Of a DNA stretch of 64,000 bases, positions 18,280 through 30,465 are shown piece after piece. The notes under the pieces are model-generated. The model worked only from the letters and a program-made list of their open reading frames with translations. It ran no database searches and was not told the origin of the DNA. The stretch is from positions 64,196,583 to 64,260,582 of the forward strand of contig CM047808.1 of the NCBI GenBank assembly GCA_026214975.1, written 5' to 3'. Origin of the DNA: Gentiana macrophylla. Its lineage: Eukaryota > Streptophyta > Magnoliopsida > Gentianales > Gentianaceae. Both the position numbers and the translations under genes were made by a program. The stretch's first letter is position 1; each line of letters starts with the position of its first letter.

Positions 18280-20087
18280 TGTTAGGTGTTATGCCCGAAA
18301 GACAATTTCGTAATTGTTTTATTTAATAAATGAAATGATATTATTATTCATATTTATTATTCTCATATTCACCGATGTGACAATAGTATTTACACTACAG
18401 AAAACCCTAAAGTATATCGTTTATGTAATCACTTAACTCAGTGTATAGGATATACACGGGAGGATTGAGTTAGTGAAGATGTACTTAAAATACAATTAGC
18501 CCGTAGTGCAGTTAATAGAGAGTATCGGGTCTCTCCTTTAACGTGCTATTAATGCGCCCAGAACACAATAGGTGTGATTGTCTTATCCGGACTTTCGGTT
18601 AAGAGAACCTAGTGGGGCATTTATATATGATAGATAAATCATATAGGGCTGGACCAAATTTGATTAGAGTTCATGATATAATTCCGTAATCGAGAAGTCT
18701 TATCGAATCAATCGATGATCATATTTATGGATATATCTTAATCCTCGAGGTGATCACGCCAACTTCTTGAATCAGTATGAGGTTTGACTTGACGGTTAAG
18801 GATTACACTGAGTCTGTGATCTGAATTACCCCATCTTGGCATTGTACTGGATTGAGTGAGTAGTCTGTGTTATCACAGATACGGAATCCATTCCTTCTAT
18901 TTATGGAAGTAGATAGACAGTTCCCTTATTTGTTAATCCTAGAAACTGATCGATCGCGCGAGTTCATATTACACTGATTAGCTACCAGTGAGTTGTATGA
19001 ATTAATTGATCACTAGGGGGTTAATGGTAAATAATGATAAGAGGTTCTAAAAAGGGTTAATGGTAACTTCCCGATTTAGAATGAACAGTCTATGGAGGAT
19101 TAATCCATATGTAATGATTATATCAATGGACGCTTATTATTATTCTCGTGAGGAGATAAATATAATCTCATAATCGGAGGAGTGTAGCCACGGGATTATG
19201 GTGGCATATTCCTGTGATTGATTTATCGAATATAATTATTCTGTTCGTAAGATAATTATTTATTTGATTTATCGGAGCCGCTGATTATTAGTCCATGGTC
19301 CCCGACGTGCCTCCAAATATAGCATAGCTATTCTCGGACGTCGAATCCTAATAATATTAATTTAGTTTTTATTAGAATTTAATTAAAATGATATGTGAAT
19401 TAATTGTTTAGTGAACTATTAAATTAGTTGGGCTAAATAATTAAATATGTGGAAAAGACATTTTTCATAATCTTAGCCAATTTATGTGTAATGGCCGAAA
19501 ATTATATATTGACTAGGTCAATAATAATTTCGGCCAAGGACATATTTTTAGGAAACAAGCAATTGTTTTTTAAGACATGTGCACAAAATATTTATTGGAT
19601 ACATATTTATGGTTAGAAATAAAGATAAATATTATTCTAGATTTGTTCTAGAATATTATGAGATTATTTTTATTTATTGGATTTATTTATTTGTAATAAA
19701 ATCCTTGGAGGACAAGGATTACTCTCCTATATAAAGAGAGTTCTCCCAAACCTTACACACATGCAAATTTCGACTTCTCTTAGAGAGAATGAGCAAAAAT
19801 AATTCGGCCAAGGGGAGAAGGGAAAAATCTTGGAGGTTTTTTCCGGGTAGCATATCAGGAGGATTCGAGACGAGAATTTCCTTTCACCGGGAGTTGCTTG
19901 GATCACACGTACAGAAGATCGTGGTGCTCTTCACACCTTCTTTTCTTTGCGGTTCTTCAACTTGGATTTTGAGAACCAAGAGGTATGTTCTACAACCCCC
20001 TTGTAGAGTAGATCTAGTTATTTTATTACGTGTAATTTATAGATTTAGATCCTTAAATCGCTTCCGTTGTGCATGGTATTACTAACA
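18280..20087 (+). repeat. Copia LTR (5' LTR of LARD-like element), 1808 bp
   Basis: It starts TGTTAGGTGTTATGCCCG and ends ACTAACA next to a PBS. It is homologous along its length to the LTRs at 46336 and 53963 (for example GCCCGAAAGACAATTT, TTATCCGGAC, GGGGCATTTATATATGAT, CTGATCGAT). TATATAAA lies at 19728-19735, within the block CTCTCCTATATAAAGAGAG shared by all three LTRs. A splice donor AG-GTATGT at 19982/19983 lies in U5. Confidence 0.9.
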
Positions 20088-20088
20088 G

Positions 20089-20100
20089 TGGTATCAGAGA
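20089..20100 (+). other. Primer-binding site of LARD-like copia element
   Basis: TGGTATCAGAGA one base after the LTR end matches 11 of 12 bases of the plant copia tRNA-Met PBS. Confidence 0.9.
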
Positions 20101-23100
20101 CCTGGTGATCTATATTTATACGTATAAAATATTAGATCTAGGAGTGGTAAACATGTAGATTTTTTGTCCCAAATTTTTTTTTGAAAGGGGCCGAAAATTA
20201 TGTTTATTTCTTTTATGTTATGAATGTCTTGGTTGAAGAGATGGATTTGGGGTTGGTACTGTTTACTCGTTAGATCTATTTTGTAGCTCCTTTGTTTAGT
20301 AACAATTGAGCATAGGAATTGTATTTTTTTATGTTAATTTTTGAAATTTCAATGTAAAAGTAGCATCTTTTATTGTAATTTTGTAAATCCGGGCTCGAAA
20401 AGATGAAGATCTTGCTGGAAAATTTGAAGATCAAGGTGAAAATCCAAGGTATGAACGAGGAGAAACGGTTAAATTTTTTTTAAAAAACTGCTACAGGACT
20501 TTCTGCGACGCTGAAAAGCGTCGCTATAAGTCCTGTTTATAAAAAAAAAATTGTATGCGTCTAGGGTTCTTTAAGCTGCGGCTGCATTAACTTTTTTAAC
20601 CTTTTTTTTTTTTTTCATTTACACACTGCTGTTTGGCAGAAAAAAAAATAATAATAATTTTTTTGGAAAATAATTTATGCAACAGCCGCATTGTAACAAT
20701 AAATTTTTTTAAATAATAATAAATTGGGTTTATTTAATTAAAAAAGGACCTTTCTCCTCTCGGGTGTTCGTGGTTCGTGATCCGGCGGTTCGAGTTCAAG
20801 ATTCGAAGATCAAGACTCGAAGACATAGATTATGTAATTTACTGCTTTCCTAGGATAGATTAGATACGGGGGTACCAACAATACATCTCGGTGTTTAAAA
20901 TCTTCCGCAATTTATTTTTTATGTGTTTGATAATAAAATATATATAAAAATCGGAATTTCCATGACATGCATCATATCATAAATCCACTCCATGCATACA
21001 TGTAGAATTTTAATTTTGGTAATTAAAATAGGAATGTATACAAACTCGTGTAATTAGTTGAAATTTAATTAATACGTGGTAATTAATTAATTTAGTATCT
21101 AATTAAAGATCCGAGGACAGGTTATGAAATCGTTAAGCCTTTCGGTGTGTGTTCTCGGTGAACCGCCGTAAAAGCCCAAGCGAGATCACGTTTTCGATTC
21201 GTAGTGTCTACGAGATTGAATGATGGTAAAAGAACAATAAATCTTGGATAACAACGGTTCGCCTAAAGGTTGGGTGGTCAACTGAGCTTTGCTCGACCGA
21301 CTAAACCCTCCTAGTGTGATGTATGCACGGGGGTCCGGCAAGACTAAGCTACACCAGCGAGCGGAGGGGTGATTCCTTTTTATCTCTATGGGGCTCTTTT
21401 GACCCGACTTTGTCCGACTGTCACATATGTTCCAACGAATAGGACAGGTAGGCTTGCCTACGTTACCGACACCATTCGGAATCCTTGATTTGATGTGCTT
21501 TTATGTTAACATCAAAAAGACGTGGCTAGTTAACCCACCACCACTTCCAAAATATTGAGAGGGAGCGGGGGAGGCGACAGATACAAGTAAGTGAGAGAAG
21601 GGTGACGCCTCGCGGCGTTTTGATTTCGTCCCCCTACGGATGGTGTTCACCCCTATCAACATTCATGGCTTGGTCTCCGAAAGGATAGGATTTCCGGGTA
21701 CTCGTCGGGTCACTGACCTATCCTACGACGGCACACTCGGGGCGTACAAGAGATCCGATATAGTAGGTCACACTCATCAAGGGTATTCTTGATAATATCT
21801 AGGCTAAAAAAAAGGAAGGTAGTCAATGAATAAAGAGATGTTCGATTCTCGTGGGATGTTCGATTCTCACAAGTTATTCATTGATGAGATTGTCTCGATT
21901 TAACCGTCATCTCTTTGACCTACCCTACGGCGGCACTGAGATGCGAGGTTAAAACCTTGGAATGGTAGAGTAGACTTAATTTTAGTTTACAATTCCTAAA
22001 ATAAACTTATATAGTAGTGTTAAACTTGAATTAATATATGTCATTTTATTTACAGCATTATATCCCTTACTAAATTGCTTAAAAATTAATAATTGACTAG
22101 TATTGACTTCGTTAAAAAGTGGAAAGTTACTAGGACGTTGAACTAGTTAATCGATAATGCAATTATTTTTCGAAAGAGATATTTTCTCTTAAGCCTTTTA
22201 AAACCAGAGTGACATATAGGTATGTCACTAGTGTCATTCGTGCCAAACGGGAGACAAACTTAGTTTGATCAAAGGTGATTTCGGACTTTAAATTTCTTCT
22301 AGTGAATTTTGAGTGTGTAGTAATTACACGAGTAATTTTCTAATTGAAAAATCGGAAAATCATGAAGTGTTACTAGTTGGACGATATTTGGAATCGATAA
22401 ACTAGTGGGAGTTTTAGGATTTGTTGTTTTTCTAGAACATTAGAAAAGTGTAACTGACTACACACGTAACCGTTCTAATTGAAATACCGGAAAGTCATGA
22501 AATGTCGCTAGTTGGACGATATTTGAAATCGATGAACTAGTGGGAGTTCTATGATTTGTTGTTTTTCTGGAAACATTAGAACTATGTACGAAAGATTTTA
22601 TAACAGAAAAAATCGGAAAATCATAAAAAAAAAATAAAGCATTGCTCCTTAGACGGTATTTGGAACCGATAAACTAGTGGGAGCTTCAATATTATGATTT
22701 ATTGTATTTCTGGTATATTAGAAAATCCGAGATGTCCCGAGGAGTAACACTCGAAATAGACATCCCACGGTTCAAGAGTAGTGTCTACTCAAACGAACCG
22801 CTGGTTCAAAACTATTTCCATTCACGAAAAGTTAAGAATGGGAGAATATGTCTAAAAGTGTTAGTCATCTAAACTGAGAAAACTTTAAGGCTGAATCGAA
22901 AATTAATTAACTGAAAATCATAGGATAAGGACAGTGATTTTGGATCACCAACCTATGAATCCTTGGCGATTTTCTCGAGCGAAGTTCTTTGGAAGAACAA
23001 GGTAGCAGTGCATTTAACGATTAAAAGAGTAAACAACGGGCAGTTAATTTTAGCTAGAATAGTGGGAGTGATATAAGGAACTGAATCTCGGATTCAATCC

Positions 23101-25270
23101 TTGGATATTGCGAAAAAATTATTTTCTGTTTAAGATTCGTTGGAATGAATGGATTTACCTTCTATTCGATAAATTGTTTGTCGTATAGTAAGTGAATATA
23201 CCATTTGTAGTACGAATCCAAGACTCGGACTTTTGTTTGATAAAGTCAAAACCACTTACAACTGCTGAAATATGTATATAAAACACATCTTATGAACTAT
23301 TAAAAGCAATTGGTTTCGATATTTATATAAATGCTTCTTCATATTCCATAGTTAGTGCATAGTCCCTAAAAGACAAGACCTGAAGACTGGCTCAGGGTGA
23401 TTCCTTTCTCTCAGTCTGGTTATATTGTCTCAAAGGTTCAATGACTAAGTTTCCTTTCAATCGGGAAAGGATAATGGTTATAAAGAAGTAACATAGCTTG
23501 TTCATGACGACCTACGGGGTCTGATAAAAGATACGAGCTAGTAGGATCTTCCGAGTAGTGACTTCTTGTCTGATAACTATTCAAACACTCCGGTAAGTTT
23601 ATCCAAAATATTTTGAGGTTTCTCTGTTTTCAACAGAGATATAGTATTCTATACTCGGAATAGGCCATTCATAGTCCTCTTAGGTGATGCTCATTTGCCT
23701 TATTGTGACATGTTCTCACTAAGTGAGAAACCGTTAAATTGCCTTACATAGTTTTAGATGTGCTACAATACACTACTTAACTCAATAAAGATATTGGAAA
23801 CGAAATAACGGTTTACATTGAAATGTAAGACTGAGAAGTCTACCTAGAATATGCTTTGGAATTTACGGATAAGGTGTGGATTTGGTTCACCCCACCTCCA
23901 TAAATATAAGCATTTAGCACACGGTGCTTGAAGGTAAGACTGGGAATTTCGTGCATACATTCGGTCAATGACCATTCGTGATATATCTTTTAACCTATTG
24001 TGTATAAAGGTTAGATTCTTAAAATCAGGAAGGGACAGTTATACTGCTGCATCCTTTCTGATAAAGTCCATGAACAACAAAACCTTGAACCATGAAGTAT
24101 GTTTCCTCAAGGTAGTTACTAACTGATTAACATCAGACCACATCCAACATCGGTTGTTGGTGATAACACTAAATACTACTAAACTAGATCAGAATTTAGA
24201 TCCACCCAGTAAGTATTGGTAGTATGGTTTATCCATTACCCATTACAAGTTCTGCAGACTTTGTAGTCTGAGGATCGATTGATGACCTATGGCTCTTTTG
24301 TGAGCAGTATAGGATTATGATAATGGAGGTTGGTTTAATAGCCATAACCCTGTGAATGGAGTTCGGTACTCCAGTTCTGTTCATACTCTTGTAGAACCAC
24401 CTGAGTGTCTCAGGCCCAGTGGGAGTAATTGGATCCACACGGAAAATAGTAGAATGAATAGGAAAGTTTATCTTTCAGAGAAAAGATTGAGTTGTCTAGG
24501 GGTAATTCCCTAAGAAATAGAGAGTTAATCAGACCTGGGACTCTCTTACCACTTAGTATTGCATGATTTCATTCAAAAATAGAAAATAAGGGTGATTCCC
24601 TAAGATTTTCTTGCCAAACAAACGGAGTCTGGATTCATTCGGAACAAAAGGGTATTGCCTTATGAACTTATGACAGGATGACTGTTAAGGCTTATGTCCT
24701 TTGTGGATAAATAGCAAACCTCTCGGTCATTGGAAGTCATATATTTCTACAATATGTGGATTTGACCAGAATATTGATAAGTCTCATGTAGATCGGATAT
24801 CAATTTTAGTACAAAGATGCGAATATATACATATATTAGTGTTTGTGAAGGATAACACCGCACGATTGGAATCAACATGGGTGTGTTATCCAAGTCGAAT
24901 CGACAATGCCACAATTCTCTCTGCAATGAGATTTGGACAACATCCTATAGAGTTTGACTCGGTCGAATTCATTAGAATCGATCGGTGGTTTCCCATCCAT
25001 CTTATTGGTTAAGATGATGCATCTGTGTATGCAACATTCAACGAGGAAGTTCTACCCTATGCCTCAGGAATGACTCTCTAAATCTTCGGATCAAGAAAAA
25101 TGTGATAGATTCTCTTTCAAGTAGGAGATGGTCAGGTTATTGAACGTCAACTTTGATCGAATCTTAGATTCGGTGGTTAACAAAGCAAGTTTAGTATGTA
25201 ATTTAGTATCTTGAAGAGAACGAGGAATAATATGCAGACATATTCATGTGTGAACTTGGATATGTGTGAT
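20101..25270 (+). mobile_element. Long non-coding internal region of LARD-like copia element
   Basis: The first ~1950 bases match the untranslated leader of the coding copia element at 47866-49858, including GTTCGTGGTTCGTGATCCGG, CATGACATGCATC and the TTTATTTACAG acceptor at 22055. Where that element starts gag, this one has no coding region: from 22060 to about 25270 no gag, protease, integrase or RT motif was found in any frame. Frames such as 24701-25012 and 24229-24438 are short and unrecognised. No 3' LTR is present; the sequence gives way to the Athila-like element near 25270. The layout fits a large retrotransposon derivative that borrows proteins from its relative. Confidence 0.7.
22341..22723 (+). 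repeat. Three tandem copies of a ~130-bp unit in the LARD internal region
   Basis: Each unit has CGGAAA(A/G)TCAT, then a GGACGATATTTG-like word, ATCGATAAACTAGTGGGAG (or a close variant) and TTGTTTTTCT...ACATTAGAA. Starts are near 22351, 22484 and 22611, so the period is about 127-133 bases. The third unit is the most diverged. Confidence 0.8.
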
Positions 25271-25285
25271 ACACTGATTTTGACT

Positions 25286-25528
25286 TTAAGTCAGATTGAG
25301 GATGATCGTTGAGTCGATCTCGGGCTCAGTGTTTACTCTTGTGTTGAAGCTATTGCTCTTCTTTGAAGACCGACCCTCTTGAGAGGTCGGCCTCTGACGA
25401 GTTGATTTTCTGGGGATCAGCCCCCTCTCTGTAACCTCCCTAGGGGGGTCCATTCTGGCCGTTTCGGGGGGAGGAATCGAGACGGAGGTATCCACACCCT
25501 CAGTAGACAGATCCTCACTGCAAAACAT
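25286..25528 (-). other. Small open frame at the 3' side of the Athila-like element
   Basis: The minus-strand frame of 80 codons is Pro/Arg/Ser/Thr-rich (RKSTRQRPTSQEGRSSKKSN). It begins just after TTTTGCAG, a possible splice acceptor. No domain is recognised. It may be the remnant of a downstream gene of the element or chance. Confidence 0.3.
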
Positions 25529-26108
25529 TCACAAGGCTAAAAACCGTTTACTAACTCAACCGTGAAAAGCATGCATAAATCGGGGTGTTAAAGCCCTGGA
25601 AAATTTTGAAAATGCCCATAAATCAACTCGAAACCGGCATAGTAAACTATGAAAACATGCGAATAAGCTAAGTCGTCCCACCCCCAACTTTAGTGAAACA
25701 CCGTCCTCGGTGTGTGAACGAAAAGGAAAAAGAGACTTAGCTTAGTAGCCCGGCAAAATGGCGTGATCAAGTCCCGTAACGGTCGTGAGGTAAAGCATCC
25801 CGATCCCTACACAAAGAAAAACATATCCAAGATATCCGTGCACGGGACATGGTCCACGTGCCATAACAAGTAATAAGGGGGGAAATCCGGGGATAATCAA
25901 AATATTCGACCTCGTTACGTCTGAAAACTCGAATAAGAGTACTATATGGATAACGCATCAAACATGATATATAAAACATCCAAAATCATCATCCAGACAT
26001 GAGTAATCCAGAAAGCAAGTCAAGAAGGCTAAAGTAGTGAAAAGAGGTGCCTTACGGCTTACAAACCAAAGGTATACAATGAAAATCCATATCTTTCTGA
26101 CTGAGAGT

Positions 26109-26211
26109 TATCCGTACGGATAAGAATCTATCCGTACGGATGAAAGGGTGAAACTGAAAATTTTTAGTACTAAGAGTTATCCGTCCGGATGATAACTTAT
26201 CCGTATGGATG
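26109..26211. repeat. Four palindromes TATCCGTACGGATA and variants, 3' internal region
   Basis: Copies at 26109-26122 (perfect), 26129-26142, 26178-26191 and 26198-26211 (one or two changes each). The same 14-bp palindrome forms the array in this element's LTR at 31460-31578. Confidence 0.85.
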
Positions 26212-26331
26212 GAGGCAGGCAAAGTGAAAATGAAGTTTTAGATAGAAAAACCCCCTCGTGACCATCCGAACACAACCAAAACACCAAAAAACACATCACG
26301 TGAGTCTCAAGAACAAACAAAACACACAAGA

Positions 26332-26380
26332 ACGTGGGTTGCCTCCCACCGAACGCCTTTGTTTAATGTCGTTGGCTCTA
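26332..26380 (-). other. Conserved non-coding block of Athila-like elements
   Basis: On the minus strand this block reads GAGCCAACGAC, then AAACAAA, GCG and GGTGGGAGGCAACCCAC. It matches 38750-38795 of the plus-strand element at about 36 of 43 bases, although the rest of the two internal regions is largely unalignable. It lies about 210 bases after the protease stop. Confidence 0.8.
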
Positions 26381-26592
26381 CCGGATGACGCTCAACTGAC
26401 TCAACTCAAAACAACCTCAAATAACATACCAAATAAGCACATAGCATGTCAACCAAATTCAGCATTCATAAGTTTGAACATGCCCAACGATATACCTAGT
26501 GCAAACATCAAAAAATTCGAACTTGTGAATGGCTTACCTCTTGCAACTTGCACCTCTTTCTCCTGCCACCTCACACTTTCTTTCTTTTCCGG

Positions 26593-27681
26593 CTATTTTG
26601 ATGGCTTACCTTTAGACTTCTTGCAATCAGGTGGTTTATCAATCCGCACTTTTGCCAGCTTGGGGAGCACCGGTGCGATGGGCGATCCCGATTTATTCTG
26701 CGCCTCGATCTTTCCTCGATCGATGACATCTCGTAAGCGCACCGCATCTCCTTTTGGCAATCTTTTTCCTTCCTGCACGTCAGTACGCACCACACCACAA
26801 GAAAACAAAGATTCCGTATATAAGCATTCATCATTTATAGCATTTGGACCTCTATCCTTGTAAACATTTAAACGCTCTCTCTCGCCCCCAACACCAAAAG
26901 AAATATCTCCACTCTTAACTCCTATCTGAGTGTCACTGGTGGTCAAAAAGGGACGACCTAACAAAACAGAGGTCTTGGAGTCCATCTCCATGTGAAGAAT
27001 CACAAAATCCACGGGGCACACAAACTTTCCAACTTGCACTAAGACATCTTCCGCTACCCCCAAAGGTTTCCTCACCGACCTATCAGCCATCTGTAGGGTC
27101 ATTCCCGTAGGTTCCAATTCACCTAACCCTATTTTTTCATATAAAGCCTTAGGCATCAAGCTCATAGAAGCTCCTAAATCACATAAAACATTTTCAATTA
27201 CAGTATTGCCTATGGTGATAGGAATGGTGAAACCTCCTCTATCTCTCATCTTAGGGGGTATTTTACTATCATAAACTGCTGAACACTCCTCCCTCAGCTT
27301 AACTATCTTACCCACTTTCTCTCGACTTGTCAACATCCCTTTCAAAAATTTAAAATACTCAGGCACACTAGAAATTGCCTCTAACAAGGGAAAATTGATC
27401 TCTACCATCCTAAGAATGTTGAGGAATCTACTCTGACTCTCAGTAAGGACCGGCTTCTTAGGACCCTTAGGTGGCAACGTATTCTCATCAAAATCAGGAG
27501 AAGGAGGGGGCATAAATTTTTTTTTACTTCGAGTGTTTGGCCGTGGAGGCCCAGATGTAGCTTCTTTTGTCATCACTGGCTTGCTCGGCTCCTCCTCTTT
27601 AATGTCCAGCACTATGAAATCCTGCTTCTCCCTATCTTCATCTTTTCTGGTTTGAGCTTCCTGCTCCCTCTGTACTTCCAT
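26593..27681 (-). pseudogene. Gag C-terminus and aspartic protease of Athila-like element
   Basis: Open for 362 codons. It begins with a Glu/Lys-rich linker and then PPRPNTRSKKKFMPPP. A conserved segment with FLNILRMVEINFPLLEAI and EYFKFLKGMLTSREKVGK precedes the retroviral-type protease with VLCDLGASMSLMPKALYEKI, LQMADRSVRKPLGV and a VLLGRPFLTT flap/C-terminal motif. The active site is DLGAS in place of the usual D(T/S)G, as is common in Athila-type elements. The frame ends in Lys-rich sequence at 26593 with no RT after it. It would cleave Gag-Pol; whether a polypeptide this truncated was ever functional is unknown. Confidence 0.85.
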
Positions 27682-27987
27682 TGATCGCTCTTTCCTTACA
27701 ATCGCGAGGTCTCTCTTAACAGCAGCTAATTTTCTTCATACCGCTTCTAACTCGGTTTCCATTCTTTCTCTCTCTGCTGACTCAACTTCATCCTCCTCAT
27801 CCAGATATTCTTTTGCTAAAACTGCTTACTTTGGCTGGTCGACTCCCAGCTTTCTACCGCTCCTAGTTAATATGGCATTCACTTGCCCCGGATTCTGCTC
27901 AACATCACTCAAACTCTTCTTCAATGTATTTGTGATTTGACCAACTTGGGTCTCTAAATTCCGCATAGTTGAGTGCATTGCTACCCT

Positions 27988-30285
27988 CTATTCAATAACA
28001 CTCTTATTTAGCTCAGAGATATTCTTATCCATATTCTCTAACATCAACTCAGTTGAGGTCTTCTGGGTACCCGAATTGCTTGATTGGTTATTCTGATGAA
28101 GGTGCACATTCGGGTGTTGATAAGTCCCAGAATTGTTATTTCTGTTTTGATGGCTAGCTTGCTGATTATTGTTTCCTTGATGCACCTGATTCTGGTTCCA
28201 TCCTTGATTGCTCCCCCAACTCTGATTCTGTCCCTGATTATTCTGGCCCCGGTTCTGATTATTCTGCTATTTGTGGCCCTGTTGCTGATTGTTTTGATAC
28301 ATGCCCTGATTGGTATTTTGATAGGCATTCTCATTCAGGGGGTTCTGATTCCAAGATCGGTTATTTGGGCTTTGGTTCTGCCTGAACTCTTGGTTCTGAT
28401 TGTTATTGTTTTGATTCCAATTCTGCCCTTGTGTTTCATTCCAACCTCGCCCCTGCTGGTTTTGATTCCAGTTACACCCTGAATTCTGGTTCCTCCAATT
28501 GTTTCCAGAATTGTTGTTGTTCCAGCTTCCCGGGTTGTTATTGCCTTGGTTCCAATTTCCCTGAATTATTTTAAACCTACTCACATCGTTCGTTGGAAAT
28601 CTTCTTCCATGCCACACCCCATCGATGGCTCATAATCTTGGTAGTTCGGTGGAACTTGCCAATTTATGTTGTTACCCCATGGGTTGTTCTAGTTCCATTG
28701 TCCCCCAGAATTTTGTTGCCGACCAAATTGCGGATTCCTCCCAGAAACCTGCTGATTACCGCTATTTGAACTCCTTGTCCCCAATCTGTTAAGCGCTGCA
28801 ACTAGATCTTCCATGCTTCGCCAATGGGTGTTCTTTGAGATACCTTTGCTACAGGTTGTTGTTGGGTCGGCTGTGGTATCTGTTGTGGTAATTGCTGAGG
28901 ATAAGTCGTTCTGCTCGAGGTCGTACAAAACTGAGCCGAGTGATTACCGCCACACAACTGACAAACCTGTTGTGCCTCTTTCAGTTTCTTCATCTCTGTC
29001 TGAAGTGCCAACAACTCATTATGTGTGGCCGTCTCTTTATCCAACTGCGCTTCAAGGGCCTTAACAGTTTGTTGTGGCTCTTTCGGGTTTTCTGTCCCAA
29101 AACTGGAAACCCAATCATCATCCCTCTCGATAGCATCGTTAATATGTTGCATTGCTAGCTCGGGATCAATTCTCGTCAAACCGTTTCCACTAGTTGCATC
29201 TAAGAGATTTCTGTCTGACTTATCCAAGGGTCTATAAATCTTTATCACCTGCTCAACTGTACTCAAATTGTGTGGAGGGCACTTCTTTAGCAAGCCCTAA
29301 ACCGTTCAATTGTCTCTTTCATGGTTTCCCCATTTCGCCCAATGAAATTGTGTATTTCTCACTTTAAATCCTCAATCTTTGCTGGAGGAAAATATATCTT
29401 CTGAAAAACATCGGCCACTTCGGCCCATGTAGATAATGAGGCATTAGGAATGGTGTTGAACCATTTTCTTGCAGCTCCTCTTAATGCAAATTGAAACATT
29501 ATCAACTTGAGCGCCTCCTCGCTCACTCCGTTGTGCTTCAGTGTCGTGATGATCTACAGATAGTTGTCTAAGAATTCATTTGGGTCCTCATTCGCTGCCC
29601 GTAGAAAATAACATTCTCGATGATCAGGTTGATGACATTCTGCTTTGGTTCCATGTTGTTAGCATGGATAGTTGGGATTCTGATCGGATTATGTCCTGTC
29701 CCTTGATACGGGGTAACCACGTAATCCCTTACTGATACAAACCCCTGATTTGCCTGTGGGTTGTTCGGGTTATTATTCAGGTTGTTCTGATTCGCTTGCA
29801 GAAGCTGAATCTGTGCCATCTGTTGTTGAATTAACGGATTCATCTCGCATTTGCAAATTGTCCTCGCCAGCGGTATTTTATTCTTTGGCCCACCACCCTT
29901 TTGTTGGTGTTCTTTGTTGACGAAGAGGTGGTGGGTTGTTATTTTGGAGTTGACCACCCCCCACTTGACCATTTTGTCCATTCGGCTGCCTCTGACCATT
30001 TAACACATCATTTTGTTGGTCCTGTCAGTTTCTTCCATCACCCCTTTCTAGAGCGGGGTCAAATAAATTTCTCCCATCTGTCCTTGTAGCCATAAGACGG
30101 TCCAGAGGATTCCTCTCGCGTGGAGGAGGGTTATTTAGAGTACCCAAACCCCCCATTTGAGACGTCCCATCATCATTCGACCGATCTCTACTATTGGTTG
30201 TCATATCTTCTTCCTGTGAAGAGAAGTCTGATGTTTCGTGTCCGTCCACGGATTCTGGAATAGGAGCAAACAATCTTCTCCTCAA
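27988..30285 (-). pseudogene. Gag of Athila-like element, frameshifted
   Basis: Starts near 30285 (MRRRLFAPIPESVDG), about 165 bases after the PBS, and continues in pieces: 29999-29568, 29293-28802, 28928-28689, 28617-28267 and 28185-27988. The middle contains LDATSGNGLTRIDPELA, typical of Athila Gag. A zinc knuckle CQLCGGNHSAQFC lies near 28965-28925. A strongly Asn/Gln/Gly/Trp-rich region (NQN, WNQN repeats) occupies 28617-27988. Frame changes between pieces and several stops make it a pseudogene. Reverse-strand hydrophobic frames here are shadows of the Asn-rich codons. Confidence 0.8.
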
Positions 30286-30447
30286 CTGCCTTGCGTGCCT
30301 GTCGATTTCTGGATAATAAGGCTCTAGAGGTGCCCCAGACCTCTTTGGTCATGCACTGCAAGTCAAAACAAAACAACAAGAAAACAATAAAAAATGACCT
30401 AAGCCCAAGCTTTCGGTCAACTTTTGTGATATCAAAGTATTGCCAAT

Positions 30448-30465
30448 CCTCGGCAACGGTGCCAA
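30448..30465 (-). other. Primer-binding site of Athila-like element
   Basis: The minus strand reads TTGGCACCGTTGCCGAGG, close to the Athila-type site TGGCGCCGTTGCCGGGG (tRNA-Asp type). It lies 9 bases from the LTR end, a slightly longer gap than usual. Confidence 0.8.

Noticed and set aside
24701..25012. 103-codon frame in the LARD internal region as a gene
   Set aside because: No domain, no promoter, and length within chance for this composition.
28084..28482. Hydrophobic 132-codon plus-strand frame rich in Leu/Ile/Val
   Set aside because: It is the reverse of the Asn/Gln-rich gag codons of the minus-strand Athila-like element.
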